Source: Saccharopolyspora aridisoli (lineage in GTDB: Bacteria > Actinomycetota > Actinomycetes > Mycobacteriales > Pseudonocardiaceae). Taken from it: a stretch of 61,413 bases of DNA. The translations under genes were made by a program, and so were the position numbers. The stretch spans positions 1 to 61,413 of the forward strand of contig NZ_SMKV01000032.1 in NCBI RefSeq assembly GCF_004348445.1. The letters are read 5' to 3'. Each line of letters begins with the position of its first letter. Within the stretch, counting starts at the first letter, position 1. Shown here one piece after another: positions 48,905 through 57,689 of this stretch. A model generated the notes under the pieces. It was not told the DNA's origin and made no database searches. It saw only the letters and a list, made by a program, of their open reading frames with translations.

Positions 48905-49594
48905 TCAGCCCAGCGCCAGGCGGAGTTCGTCCGGTGCGGGCAGGGTCTCGAAGACGACCTCGGCGCCGGCGTACCGCAGTTCGTCGGCGCTGTGGGAACC
49001 GGTGGCGACCGCCACGAGGTGCGCGCCGGACTCCTGGGCCGCGCGCACGTCGTTGAGCGTGTCGCCGATCAGCACGGTCCGCTCCGGCGCGAAGTCGATC
49101 CCGAGCTTGTCCGCGGCGCGCTCCCGAGCGATGGGCACCAGACCGCCTCTCCGCAGGTGGTCGTCGCCGAACGCGCCGATGTCGAGGTCGACGTGGTCGA
49201 GGAGACCGAACGCGCCGAGCTTGATCCGCGCTACGTCCGCGGTGTTGCCGGTCAGCACGCTCTGGTGCACCAGCGGGTCGGCGTCGAACGCGGCCAGGGC
49301 TTCCCGCGCTCCGGGCAGGACCCGGCCGTTGTCGGCCAGCACCACCCGCACCTCGTCGAAAACCCCGGCCAGTGCGGTGGTCATCGCCGCCACCAGCTCA
49401 CCGGTCGGCTCGATGTCGTGCGAGCGCAGCATGTGGTCGATGGTGCCGAGGTCCGTGCGGCCGTCCAACAGCGCAGGCTGGCGCACCGGCTGCCCGGTGA
49501 CCTGCGGGAAGATCCGCTGGTAGGCCGCCCTGCCCAAGCCAAGCGAGTCGATCAGCGTGTGGTCGACGTCCCACAGCACCAAGCGCTCGTCCAC
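48905..49594 (-). CDS. HAD-superfamily hydrolase (phosphatase-like)
   Basis: A 229-residue HAD protein: motif I WDVDHTLID, motif II SVLTGNTAD, motif III Lys (ERAADKLGIDFAPE) and motif IV IGDTLNDVRAA. The DHT in motif I (usually DGT) is common in one bacterial clade. Probably dephosphorylates a small metabolite, like phosphoglycolate phosphatase relatives. The GTG at 49594 is preferred over one five codons upstream because GAGGAGCC sits 7 nt before it. Confidence 0.9.
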   Translation of the reverse strand: MDERLVLWDVDHTLIDSLGLGRAAYQRIFPQVTGQPVRQPALLDGRTDLGTIDHMLRSHDIEPTGELVAAMTTALAGVFDEVRVVLADNGRVLPGAREALAAFDADPLVHQSVLTGNTADVARIKLGAFGLLDHVDLDIGAFGDDHLRRGGLVPIARERAADKLGIDFAPERTVLIGDTLNDVRAAQESGAHLVAVATGSHSADELRYAGAEVVFETLPAPDELRLALG

Positions 49595-49609
49595 GTCGTG
49601 GCTCCTCAC

Positions 49610-50018
49610 TACCGGAGTTGTGCAGGGCTTTCACCGGCGCGCACCGGGCATGTCGTGCGTGGTCGGCGGTCCGGAGCGGGGAGGAGTCCCCACCAGTTCG
49701 TCGGTGGTGATGTCGGAACCGTTCTCGCGCACCAGCATTCCGAGCACGTCCTCCCCCGGATCGGTCTGGGCGGGGCGACCGGACCGGCCATGTGGGCGCG
49801 GTTGCCCGCCCGAGTGGCAGGCTACAAGCACTTGGGCGGATCCCGCTGAGAGGCGGGGCAGGAGATCGCGCGGTTCTGCCGAACTGACCGGGCAGGGAGG
49901 ACGTTCATGATGGGCGGTTCGGACCACAACCGCCCACTGGTGGTGCCGGGAATCCGCGGCCGGGCGGGGAGTTCCGGACAGTTCGAGGTTCTGGGGCGAT
50001 CCGTGGTGAGCGGCCGAC
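49610..50018. other. intergenic region without recognised gene
   Basis: No convincing reading frame. A minus-strand frame ending near 49631 contains a protein-like piece (LVRENGSDITTDELVG) but no start, motif or ribosome site, so it may be a gene relic. TAGGGT at 50019-50024 just beyond is the -10 of the next gene. Confidence 0.4.
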
Positions 50019-50030
50019 TAGGGTCGGACG

Positions 50031-51269
50031 GTGGTGAGTCGCCGGCCGTCGCCGGTTCGAGTTCGGCTGGGGGATGTGTTGGAGCACGTCGTTGTCAGCG
50101 GGGGAGGGATCGCCGGGACGGCCTTGGCGCTGGCCCTGCGAACCGCGGGAATCGCCGTGACCGTGGTGGAAGCGCGACCGGCCGACCACGGTGAGGGTGC
50201 CGTGGTCCGGCTCAACCCCAACGCGATGGACGCGCTGCGGGCCGTGCACGCCCACCAACCCGTGATCGCCCGGTCGTTCCCGCTCGTCCGCACCGAGCGG
50301 ATCAACCCCGACGGCAGCCGGATGGGGTACTCGCTGGGCGCCGACCCGAGTTCGCAGCGCGGTCTGCCGCGCGTGATGCACTGGCCGGTGCTGGCGTCGG
50401 TCCTGCGGGAGCAAGCCCTCGAACGCGGTGCCGTGTTCCGCCACGGCAGCCGCGTCGTGGACGCCGAGGTCGGCGCGAAGACGGCGCTGTCGCTCGCCGA
50501 CGGCAGCCGGGTCGGTGGCGACGTCCTCGTCGGTGCCGACGGCGCGAACTCCATGGTGCGCGGGAAGATCGACCCCGACGGGCCGGAGCCCGAACGGCTG
50601 GGCACCCGCACCGTCTACGGCTACGCCTCCGAACCGGGCTGCGAACCGCCGCCTCCCGAGGTGATGCGCTCCTACGTGGGCGCGAAGGCGTTCTTCGCCG
50701 CCACCCGCGATTCCCACTCCGGCGGCTGCTTCTGGTTCACCAGCCTGCGAGCACCGGTTCCGCGCGGCGAGGACCAACCGCAGGACCCCGACGCGCTGCG
50801 CGCCGAGATGGGCGAACTGTTCGCCGGCGACGCCACGATCGCGCCGACCGTCATCGGCAACTCCGAACGCGTCCTGTCCTTCGACGACCACGCCCTGCCG
50901 AGCGTGCCGCGCTGGCACACCGACCGGGCGATCATCATCGGCGACGCCCTGCACGTCGCCCCTCCGGCGTCCGAGCAGGGTGCGGCGATGGCTCTGGAGG
51001 ACGGCGTCCAACTGGCCCGCTGCCTGCGCGACCACCCCACCCCGGCGGCAGCGCTCGCCGCGTTCGAGCGGATGCGCCGGGACCGGGTGGAGGCCGTCGT
51101 CGCCGCAGGCCGGATGGGCACCAGCCGCGCGCACCACAGGCCGCTGGCCCGCCGCCTGCGCACCCTCAGCACCAAGACCAAGCGCCACTTCACGTGGCAG
51201 CGCACGCCCCCGATGGGCGGGGGCTGGGCCTACGACCACCACATCGACTGGCCGGAGAGCACCGCGTAG
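50031..51269 (+). CDS. FAD-dependent monooxygenase (PHBH fold)
   Basis: A 412-residue class A flavoprotein: VVVSGGGIAGTALALALRTAG (FAD motif, about residues 20-40), DVLVGADGANSMVR and IIIGDALHVAPPASEQGAAMALED (second FAD motif). It should hydroxylate an aromatic or related substrate with NAD(P)H and oxygen. GTG start is leaderless by sequence: -10 TAGGGT ends 6 nt before it. A later GTG (50076) is an alternative. Close to a GAF regulator gene 27 nt downstream, but with separate starts. Confidence 0.88.
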   Translation: MVSRRPSPVRVRLGDVLEHVVVSGGGIAGTALALALRTAGIAVTVVEARPADHGEGAVVRLNPNAMDALRAVHAHQPVIARSFPLVRTERINPDGSRMGYSLGADPSSQRGLPRVMHWPVLASVLREQALERGAVFRHGSRVVDAEVGAKTALSLADGSRVGGDVLVGADGANSMVRGKIDPDGPEPERLGTRTVYGYASEPGCEPPPPEVMRSYVGAKAFFAATRDSHSGGCFWFTSLRAPVPRGEDQPQDPDALRAEMGELFAGDATIAPTVIGNSERVLSFDDHALPSVPRWHTDRAIIIGDALHVAPPASEQGAAMALEDGVQLARCLRDHPTPAAALAAFERMRRDRVEAVVAAGRMGTSRAHHRPLARRLRTLSTKTKRHFTWQRTPPMGGGWAYDHHIDWPESTA

Positions 51270-51296
51270 TCGCTGGTCCTTGGCCTGGCGTGAGAT

Positions 51297-52589
51297 GTGG
51301 GACACACTGTGGCGGTGCGTCAGGAGAGCTTCGGGGCAGCGCTGCCGGTCGGGGAAGACCCGCACCGCCACGCGCGGCTGCTCGCCCGCGTGCACGACGC
51401 GGCGGTGGCCGGTGAGGTGCCGCCCGCACGGCCCCGCCCGGTGATCGGCGCGTCCTGGACGCGCATGCGCTCACGCGGCATCGACCCGGAACGCGGCCGC
51501 ACCGGCCGACCGCTGCGGGCCGACGAGCTCGTCGAGCGCAGGCGGGAGTCCGGGTTGTCGGAAGTGCTGCCGCTGCTGCGCGGCAAGCTCGCCGGTGTCG
51601 CCGAGCAGACGGCCAACATCATGGTGATCACCGACGCGGACGGGCACCTGCTGTGGCGAGATGGGAGCACCGCGGTGCGCCGCAACGCCGACGCGCTCGG
51701 GTTCGTCGAGGGCATGAGCTGGGGCGAAGACGTCGTCGGCACCAACGCCATCGGAACCGCGCTGGTCACCGGCCTGCCGATCCAGGTGTACTCCGCGGAG
51801 CACTACGTGCGCACCCACCACGCCTGGACCTGCGCGAGCGCACCCGTGCACGATCCCCGGACCGGCAGGCTGCTCGGCGCGGTGGACCTCTCCGGGCCCG
51901 CCGCCACCGTCAGCCCCACCACCCTCGCGCTGGTCGAGACCGTGGCCCAGCTGGCCGAGTCCCAGCTGCGCACCGCGCACCTCGAGGCGCTAGAAGCGTT
52001 GCGCGGCAGCGCCGTTCCCCTCCTGTCGCGGGTCACCGGGCCGGCGGTGGTGACCGACTCGCACGGGTGGGTCGCCGCGTCCACCGGCATCGCACCGGTC
52101 AACCACGTCGCGCTGCCCGCCGCGTGCGGCGCCGGTCGCTCGTGGCTGCCCGCGCTCGGCGACTGCGCCGTGGAACCCGTGCCGGGCGGCTGGCTGGTTC
52201 GGCTGATCGACGACGACCCGGCCTCCGCGCTCGACGAACGCACCGCGGTGCGCCTGGACCTGCGCTGCTCGCAGGCCCGCATCGAGGTCGCCTCCGCTTC
52301 GGGCGGGTGGGACCACCCGCTGACCCCGAGGCACGCGGAACTGCTGTTCCTGCTGGCCGCGCACCCGGGCGGGCGCACGGCCGCGCAGCTGGCCGCAGAC
52401 GTGTTCGGCGACGAGCTGCGCACGGTCACGGTCCGGGCCGAGATGTCCCGGCTGCGTCGCAACCTCGGCGGCCTGCTGGCCAGGCGGCCCTACCGGTTCA
52501 GCCAGAACGTCGAGGTCGAGGTGCTGCGGCCGGACGACCCGGGCTCGCTGCTGCCGCACTCGATCGCCCCGGCGGTGCGCGGCGGCTGA
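51297..52589 (+). CDS. AcoR-like GAF-domain regulator with OmpR-type wHTH
   Basis: A 430-residue paralogue of the regulator at 28387-29928. Sensor part: IGASWTRMRSRGIDPE, NIMVITDADGHLLWRDGSTAV, GTNAIGTALVTGLPIQVYSAEHYVRTHHAWTCASAPVHD. C-terminal winged helix: LTPRHAELLFLLAAHPGGRTAAQLAADVF, VTVRAEMSRLRRNLGG. No AAA+ and no BTAD tail. GTG start tentative; GTGs at 51309 and 51315 also fit. Most likely controls the flavin monooxygenase downstream. Confidence 0.87.
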   Translation: MGHTVAVRQESFGAALPVGEDPHRHARLLARVHDAAVAGEVPPARPRPVIGASWTRMRSRGIDPERGRTGRPLRADELVERRRESGLSEVLPLLRGKLAGVAEQTANIMVITDADGHLLWRDGSTAVRRNADALGFVEGMSWGEDVVGTNAIGTALVTGLPIQVYSAEHYVRTHHAWTCASAPVHDPRTGRLLGAVDLSGPAATVSPTTLALVETVAQLAESQLRTAHLEALEALRGSAVPLLSRVTGPAVVTDSHGWVAASTGIAPVNHVALPAACGAGRSWLPALGDCAVEPVPGGWLVRLIDDDPASALDERTAVRLDLRCSQARIEVASASGGWDHPLTPRHAELLFLLAAHPGGRTAAQLAADVFGDELRTVTVRAEMSRLRRNLGGLLARRPYRFSQNVEVEVLRPDDPGSLLPHSIAPAVRGG

Positions 52590-52596
52590 CCGCCGT

Positions 52597-52612
52597 TGCA
52601 ACCCCCTGCAAC
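52597..52612. promoter_or_regulatory. candidate GAF-regulator operator (TGCAAC repeat)
   Basis: TGCAAC-N4-TGCAAC, first copy inside GTTGCAAC, in the gap between the GAF regulator and the flavin monooxygenase. Counterpart of 30011-30027. Confidence 0.5.
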
Positions 52613-52702
52613 CCGTGCGCCGCGGAGTTCGGTGTGGCTCCATGACCGTGTCATGTGATCGCCACCATTGAGGGCAACGACGCCCGCGCGGGAGGTATTT
52701 CC

Positions 52703-54508
52703 GTGAGCCAGACCGTGGAGCACAACGCGACCCGGACCCGGGTCGAGCAGTGGATCTCCCAGTTCTCCGAGGCCATCGCCGCCCGGGACGCCGACCGGGT
52801 CGTGTCGATGTTCGGCGAGGACAGCTACTGGCGCGACCTGATCGCGCTCACCTGGAACTTCAAGACTTCCGAAGGGCGCCAGGACATCGCCGCCATGCTG
52901 CGTGCGACGCTGCAACACGCTGCGCCGAGCGGTTTCACCGTGCTGGGGGAGCCGACCGAGAACGACGGCGTCACCGAGGCCTGGTTCTCCTTCGACACCG
53001 CCGTGGGACGCGGCACCGGCCACCTGCGCCTCGTCGGCGGCGAGGCGTGGACCCTGCTGACCACCCTCGACGAGCTCAAAGGGCACGAAGAGCCGAAGAA
53101 CCACCGCAGGCCGAGGGGTGCCGAGCACGGTGCCAACCGGAACCGGGTGACCTGGCGCGAGCAGCGCGAGAGCGAGCTCGCCGAGCTCGGCCACACCCGC
53201 CAGCCGGAAGTCGTCATCGTCGGCGGCGGGCAGGGCGGCATCGCACTCGGCGCGCGGCTTCGCCAGCTCGGCGTGCCGACGATCATCGTCGAGCGCAACG
53301 AGAAGCCGGGGGACTCCTGGCGCAGGCGGTACAAGTCGCTGGCCCTGCACGACCCGGTCTGGTACGACCACCTGCCCTACATCGATTTCCCGGACAACTG
53401 GCCGGTCTTCTCGCCGAAGGACAAGATCGGCGACTGGCTGGAGATGTACACCAAGGTCATGGAGCTCAACTACTGGGGCTCCACGACGGCGCTCAGCGGC
53501 AAGTACGACGAGGACGAGGGCAGGTGGGAACTCGTCGTCGACCGCGCGGGCGAGCAGGTCACGCTGCGACCGCGCCAGCTGGTGATGGCCCTGGGCGTGT
53601 CCGGCAAGCCCAACGTGCCGGTCCTGCCAGGTCAAGATCGCTTCCGCGGCGATCAGCACCACTCCTCCCAGCACCCGGGACCGGACGCCTACCGAGGCAA
53701 GAAGGCGGTGGTCATCGGGTCGAACAACTCCGCGCACGACATCTGCGGCGCGCTGTGGGAGTCCGGTGCCGACGTCACCATGGTGCAGCGCTCCTCCACG
53801 CACGTCGTGCGGTCGGACTCGTTGATGGAGCACAGCCTCAGCCCGCTTTACTCGGAGGAGGCCGTCGCGGCGGGCGTCGACACCCGCACCGCCGACCTGA
53901 CGTTCGCGTCCATCCCGTACCGGATCCTCCACCAGTTCCAGAAACCGGCGTTCGACGCGATCCGCGAGCAGGACGCCGAGTTCTACGAACGCCTGGCCGC
54001 GGCCGGTTTCCAGCTCGACTTCGGTGACGACGAGTCGGGGCTGTTCATGAAGTACCTCCGCCGAGGCTCGGGCTACTACATCGACGTGGGTGCGTGCGAG
54101 CTCATCGCCGACGGCAGCGTCAAGCTCGCGCACGGCGAGGTCGCCGAACTGACCGAGAACGAGGTGGTCCTCGCCGACGGAACCCGGCTGGAATCCGATC
54201 TCGTGGTCTACGCAACGGGTTTCGGGTCGATGAACGGCCTGGCCGCCGACATCGTCGGGCAGGAGGTCGCCGACAAGGTCGGCAAGGTGTGGGGCCTGGG
54301 CTCGGACACCACCAAGGACCCCGGCCCGTGGGAGGGCGAGGAGCGCAACATGTGGAAACCCACCCAGCAGCAGGGGCTTTGGTTCCACGGCGGCAACCTG
54401 CACCAGTCCCGACACTACTCCCTCTACCTCGCGTTGCAGCTCAAGGCCAGGGCGGAGGGAATCCCCACGCCGGTCTACGGTCTCCAGGAGGTCCACCACA
54501 CCTCCTGA
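52703..54508 (+). CDS. SnoaL/NTF2-like domain fused to FAD/NADP flavin monooxygenase
   Basis: A 601-residue protein. Residues ~10-125 form an NTF2/SnoaL-like domain (VEQWISQFSEAIAARDADRVV, DSYWRDLIALTWNFKTSEG). From ~165 a flavin-containing monooxygenase core: VVIVGGGQGGIALGARLRQLG (FAD), HDPVWYDHLPYIDFPDNWPV, KKAVVIGSNNSAHDICGALWE (NADP) and VVYATGFGSMNG. A Baeyer-Villiger or N-hydroxylating reaction on a ketone or aldehyde is possible. GTG with GGAGGT site. Upstream TGCAAC pair and neighbouring GAF regulator suggest substrate induction. Confidence 0.9.
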   Translation: MSQTVEHNATRTRVEQWISQFSEAIAARDADRVVSMFGEDSYWRDLIALTWNFKTSEGRQDIAAMLRATLQHAAPSGFTVLGEPTENDGVTEAWFSFDTAVGRGTGHLRLVGGEAWTLLTTLDELKGHEEPKNHRRPRGAEHGANRNRVTWREQRESELAELGHTRQPEVVIVGGGQGGIALGARLRQLGVPTIIVERNEKPGDSWRRRYKSLALHDPVWYDHLPYIDFPDNWPVFSPKDKIGDWLEMYTKVMELNYWGSTTALSGKYDEDEGRWELVVDRAGEQVTLRPRQLVMALGVSGKPNVPVLPGQDRFRGDQHHSSQHPGPDAYRGKKAVVIGSNNSAHDICGALWESGADVTMVQRSSTHVVRSDSLMEHSLSPLYSEEAVAAGVDTRTADLTFASIPYRILHQFQKPAFDAIREQDAEFYERLAAAGFQLDFGDDESGLFMKYLRRGSGYYIDVGACELIADGSVKLAHGEVAELTENEVVLADGTRLESDLVVYATGFGSMNGLAADIVGQEVADKVGKVWGLGSDTTKDPGPWEGEERNMWKPTQQQGLWFHGGNLHQSRHYSLYLALQLKARAEGIPTPVYGLQEVHHTS

Positions 54509-54564
54509 CTCCCGGGGTCGGGTGAACCCATCCCGTTCGGTGAACTGTGCAAGACGTTCACCGA

Positions 54565-54617
54565 GTGACCGGCTCAGGCCGGTCACGTGGGCCCGTACCG
54601 GAATCCCGGTACGGGCC
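54565..54617 (+). terminator. double terminator hairpin
   Basis: GTGACCGG/CCGGTCAC (54565-54586) is followed by a perfect 12-bp stem GGCCCGTACCGG/CCGGTACGGGCC (54590-54617) with a 4-nt loop and CTTCT after it. Confidence 0.8.
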
Positions 54618-54777
54618 TTCTCGTGGCAGTACCCGCCGCCCGAGGGAGGAGGGGCCGTTGCGTCGAGCCGCTCGTCGGTGAAGGCGTCCCCAGTTCGCGC
54701 TGTGCGCGCTGTGCGCGCTCCAGGTGGCGAGGGTCGGCGATGGTCTCACCGGTCCACCAGGGCGCTAGGCTCTCGGC

Positions 54778-57561
54778 GTGATGGCGGCGGAACCGGTGGT
54801 CTTCGGCCGTGAAGCGGAGCTCGGCGAGTTGCGGCGAGCGGTGGCGTCGGTGGTCGACGGCAGCGGCGGCGCGCTGTGGATCGAGGGTGAGCCCGGGATC
54901 GGCAAGACGGCGCTGCTGAGCCAGGTCACCGCCGAAGCGGCCTTCAAGGGCTGCGCCGTTCGCAGCGCCGCCGCCGACCGGCTCACCCAGCAGTACCCGC
55001 TGCGGCTCGCGCTGGACTGCCTGGGCGTCGGACCCAAGTCGGAGGAACCGGAACTGCGGGCGTTGCACCAGCGGTTCTCCCGCGCGGCCGACGTGCCGTT
55101 GCCGTCGGTCGCCGACGAACTCGCCGGGCACGTCGCCCAGTGGTGCGCGAGCGCCCCGCTGGTGCTGGTCGTCGACGACGTCCAGTGGGCCGACGAGGCG
55201 AGCCTGCTGGTGTGGCAGCGGTTCGCGCGGGCGGCCGAACAGCTGCCGCTGCTGCTGATCGCGGCCGCGCGCCCCACGCGCAGAAACACCCAACCGCGCA
55301 CCGAGGTCCGGCGGATCGCGCTGCCACCGCTGGACGAGGCGGCCGTGGCGAGCATGGCCGCGAAGCTCACCGGCACCGCGAGGATCGGCCCCGGTCTGCG
55401 CCAGGTGGTGGCCGGAGCGGCTGGGAACCCGCGCTACGTCGGCGACGTCGTGGCCGCCCTGACCAGCGAGCGCAACCTGGTGGTCGCCGACGGCAGGGCC
55501 GAACTCGCCCTCGCCGGAGCCGGGGTGCCGCGCCAGCTCGCCGAGACCGTCGTCGATCGGCTCGGCTTCTTCGACAGCCAGACCATCGGCCTGCTGCGCA
55601 TGGCCGCGCTGCTGGGCCCCACCTTCTCCGTGACCGAGCTGTCCACCGTCTCCGAGCGACCGGTGCCGGCGCTGGTCGGCTACCTGGAGCAGGGGCTGGC
55701 CACCGGCGTGCTGGTGGAATCGGGGCCGCAGCTGAGCTTCCAGCACCCGCTGGTCCGCCAGGCCCTGTACGAGACAACGCCGACGGCTCTGCGGCTGGTC
55801 CTGCACAACCAGGCCGCCCGCGTCCTGCAGGACGCCGGTGCCTCGGTGGAGCGGGTCGGTGAGCAGCTGCTGTCCTCGGTCTCCCTCGGTGACGCCGAAG
55901 TCGACGACTGGGGTTTGGGCTGGCTGGTGCGCAACGGGCGAGCGCTGGCCCACCGCGCCCCCGCCTGCGCGGCAGAACTCCTCGAAGCCGCGCTCGTCCC
56001 GCTGCCCGCGAACGAGCAGCACCGCGACGTCCTGCTGGCCGCCCGCGCGCTCGCGCTGGTGCAGCTCGAACGCTCCGAACAGGCCCACGAGTTCAGCAGG
56101 CGCGCACTCGACGAGGTCGCCGACGCCTCCTGCGCGGCCGAGCTGACCTGGTACCTGGTGTGGTCGCTGACCGCGCGACGGATGGCCGACGAAGCCGCGG
56201 CGGTCATCACCGAAGCCGAGGCCACACCCGGGTTCGAACTCCGCTGGATGGCCCGCATGCGCGCCAAGCTCGCGCAGGCGAAGCTGATGAGCGGGAACTT
56301 CGCCGGAGCCGAGAGCACCGTGGACCGGGCGCTGGCCGAGGCCCACGAAGCCGACGACGACTACGCGCTGGGACTCGCGCTGCACGTCCGAGGCACCGCG
56401 CGAGCCCGCAACAACGACCTCGCCGAAGCCCTCGTGTGCTACCAGCAGGCCGGTTCGGCGCTCGGCGACGCCCTGGAGAACGCCGACCTGCTGCTGCAGG
56501 TGCTCAGCAACCGGATGATGCTGCTCTTCGCCCTGGGACACGCCGAAGAGGCCGGGTTCGCGCTGCACGAGATGTTGGCCGTCGCCGAGCGCAGCGCCAC
56601 CCCGTCGCGGCTCGCGGTGGTGCGGCTGTCGGCGGCGAACCACTACTTCACCGTCGGCCGCTGGGACGACGCCGCGGCCGAGCTGCAGGCGGCCGGCGAG
56701 CTCACCGCCGAGATGAGTTCGCACCAACGCCGCTGGTTGCACGGACTGTGGGCGATGCTGGCCGGGTACCGCGGCGAGCGCGAGGTCTTCGAGCAGCAGC
56801 TCGCGGTGGCCGGGGAAGCGACGCCGGATGCCCAGGAGAACGCCGGATTCCTGATGGTGGCCGGCGTGCTGCAGGCCGAGATCGAGGGCGAACCCCGGCG
56901 CGCGACGGCCATCCTCGCCGAGGCGCTGGACACCAGCGAACGCTTCGGCAGCAACTACGTGTGGCTGCCGATCCTGGTCCGGCTCGCGCTGCAGACCGGT
57001 GACGAGGAGACCGCCGGCCGAGCCACCAACGCCTGCGTGCAGGGCGCCACGGTGGGCGCCGCGCCCAACATCCTCGCCGCCGCGCAGCACTGCCGTGGCC
57101 TGCTCGAACGCGACCCGATCACGCTGCGCGCCGCCGTCGAGCACTACGACAAGACCAACCAGCCGCCCAAGCGCGCGCGGGCGCTGGAAGACCTCGCCGC
57201 CGTCCTCGCCGAGCGGCGCGAGATCCCCGCCGCTCGCAAGGCGTACGTGCAGGCGGTGGAGATCTTCACCGACCTCGGCGCGAACTGGGACCTCGAGCGC
57301 GCCGCGGCCAGGATGCGCTCGCACGGAATCCGGTCGCCGCGCACCAAGCGGCTCCGCGCCACCACGGGCTGGGAAGCGCTGACCAAGACCGAACGGCAGG
57401 TCGCGCTGCTGGTGGGCGACGGGATGTCGAACCCGGAGATCGCGGCGCAGCTGTTCGCCTCGCGGCGGACCATCGAGGTGCACGTCTCGCACGTGCTGGC
57501 CAAGCTCGGCGTGCGCTCCAGGGTCGAGGTCGCGGTGGAGGCGACCGGGCGCCGAACCTGA
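54778..57561 (+). CDS. LAL-type (large ATP-binding) LuxR-family regulator
   Basis: A 927-residue STAND regulator. AAA/NACHT-like domain with Walker A GEPGIGKTAL (about residue 37) and Walker B LVLVVDDVQWADE; a long TPR-like helical middle (~400-840); C-terminal LuxR helix-turn-helix (LTKTERQVALLVGDGMSNPEIAAQLFASRRTIEVHVSHVLAKLG split around residue 870-915). LALs activate secondary-metabolite or catabolic genes on ligand and ATP binding. Leaderless GTG: -10 TAGGCT ends 6 nt upstream; GCGCTGTGC is repeated in tandem at 54696-54720. Its targets are not evident; the amidase follows. Confidence 0.92.
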   Translation: MMAAEPVVFGREAELGELRRAVASVVDGSGGALWIEGEPGIGKTALLSQVTAEAAFKGCAVRSAAADRLTQQYPLRLALDCLGVGPKSEEPELRALHQRFSRAADVPLPSVADELAGHVAQWCASAPLVLVVDDVQWADEASLLVWQRFARAAEQLPLLLIAAARPTRRNTQPRTEVRRIALPPLDEAAVASMAAKLTGTARIGPGLRQVVAGAAGNPRYVGDVVAALTSERNLVVADGRAELALAGAGVPRQLAETVVDRLGFFDSQTIGLLRMAALLGPTFSVTELSTVSERPVPALVGYLEQGLATGVLVESGPQLSFQHPLVRQALYETTPTALRLVLHNQAARVLQDAGASVERVGEQLLSSVSLGDAEVDDWGLGWLVRNGRALAHRAPACAAELLEAALVPLPANEQHRDVLLAARALALVQLERSEQAHEFSRRALDEVADASCAAELTWYLVWSLTARRMADEAAAVITEAEATPGFELRWMARMRAKLAQAKLMSGNFAGAESTVDRALAEAHEADDDYALGLALHVRGTARARNNDLAEALVCYQQAGSALGDALENADLLLQVLSNRMMLLFALGHAEEAGFALHEMLAVAERSATPSRLAVVRLSAANHYFTVGRWDDAAAELQAAGELTAEMSSHQRRWLHGLWAMLAGYRGEREVFEQQLAVAGEATPDAQENAGFLMVAGVLQAEIEGEPRRATAILAEALDTSERFGSNYVWLPILVRLALQTGDEETAGRATNACVQGATVGAAPNILAAAQHCRGLLERDPITLRAAVEHYDKTNQPPKRARALEDLAAVLAERREIPAARKAYVQAVEIFTDLGANWDLERAAARMRSHGIRSPRTKRLRATTGWEALTKTERQVALLVGDGMSNPEIAAQLFASRRTIEVHVSHVLAKLGVRSRVEVAVEATGRRT

Positions 57562-57689
57562 CAGCGCTCCCGGGACGCGCCTGCGGCCTGCGGGGAAGGA
57601 TCGGCCCGTTGATATCGGTGAGCTGGGCGGAGATGCTGGGGCCGGTGTCGGCGCAGCGCGCGCTGCGCGGTGGTGGAAGAGGAGAACGG

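Noticed and set aside
49631..49927. 98-codon minus-strand frame
   Set aside because: Only a short part looks protein-like, with no start signal; kept as possible relic in the intergenic entry.
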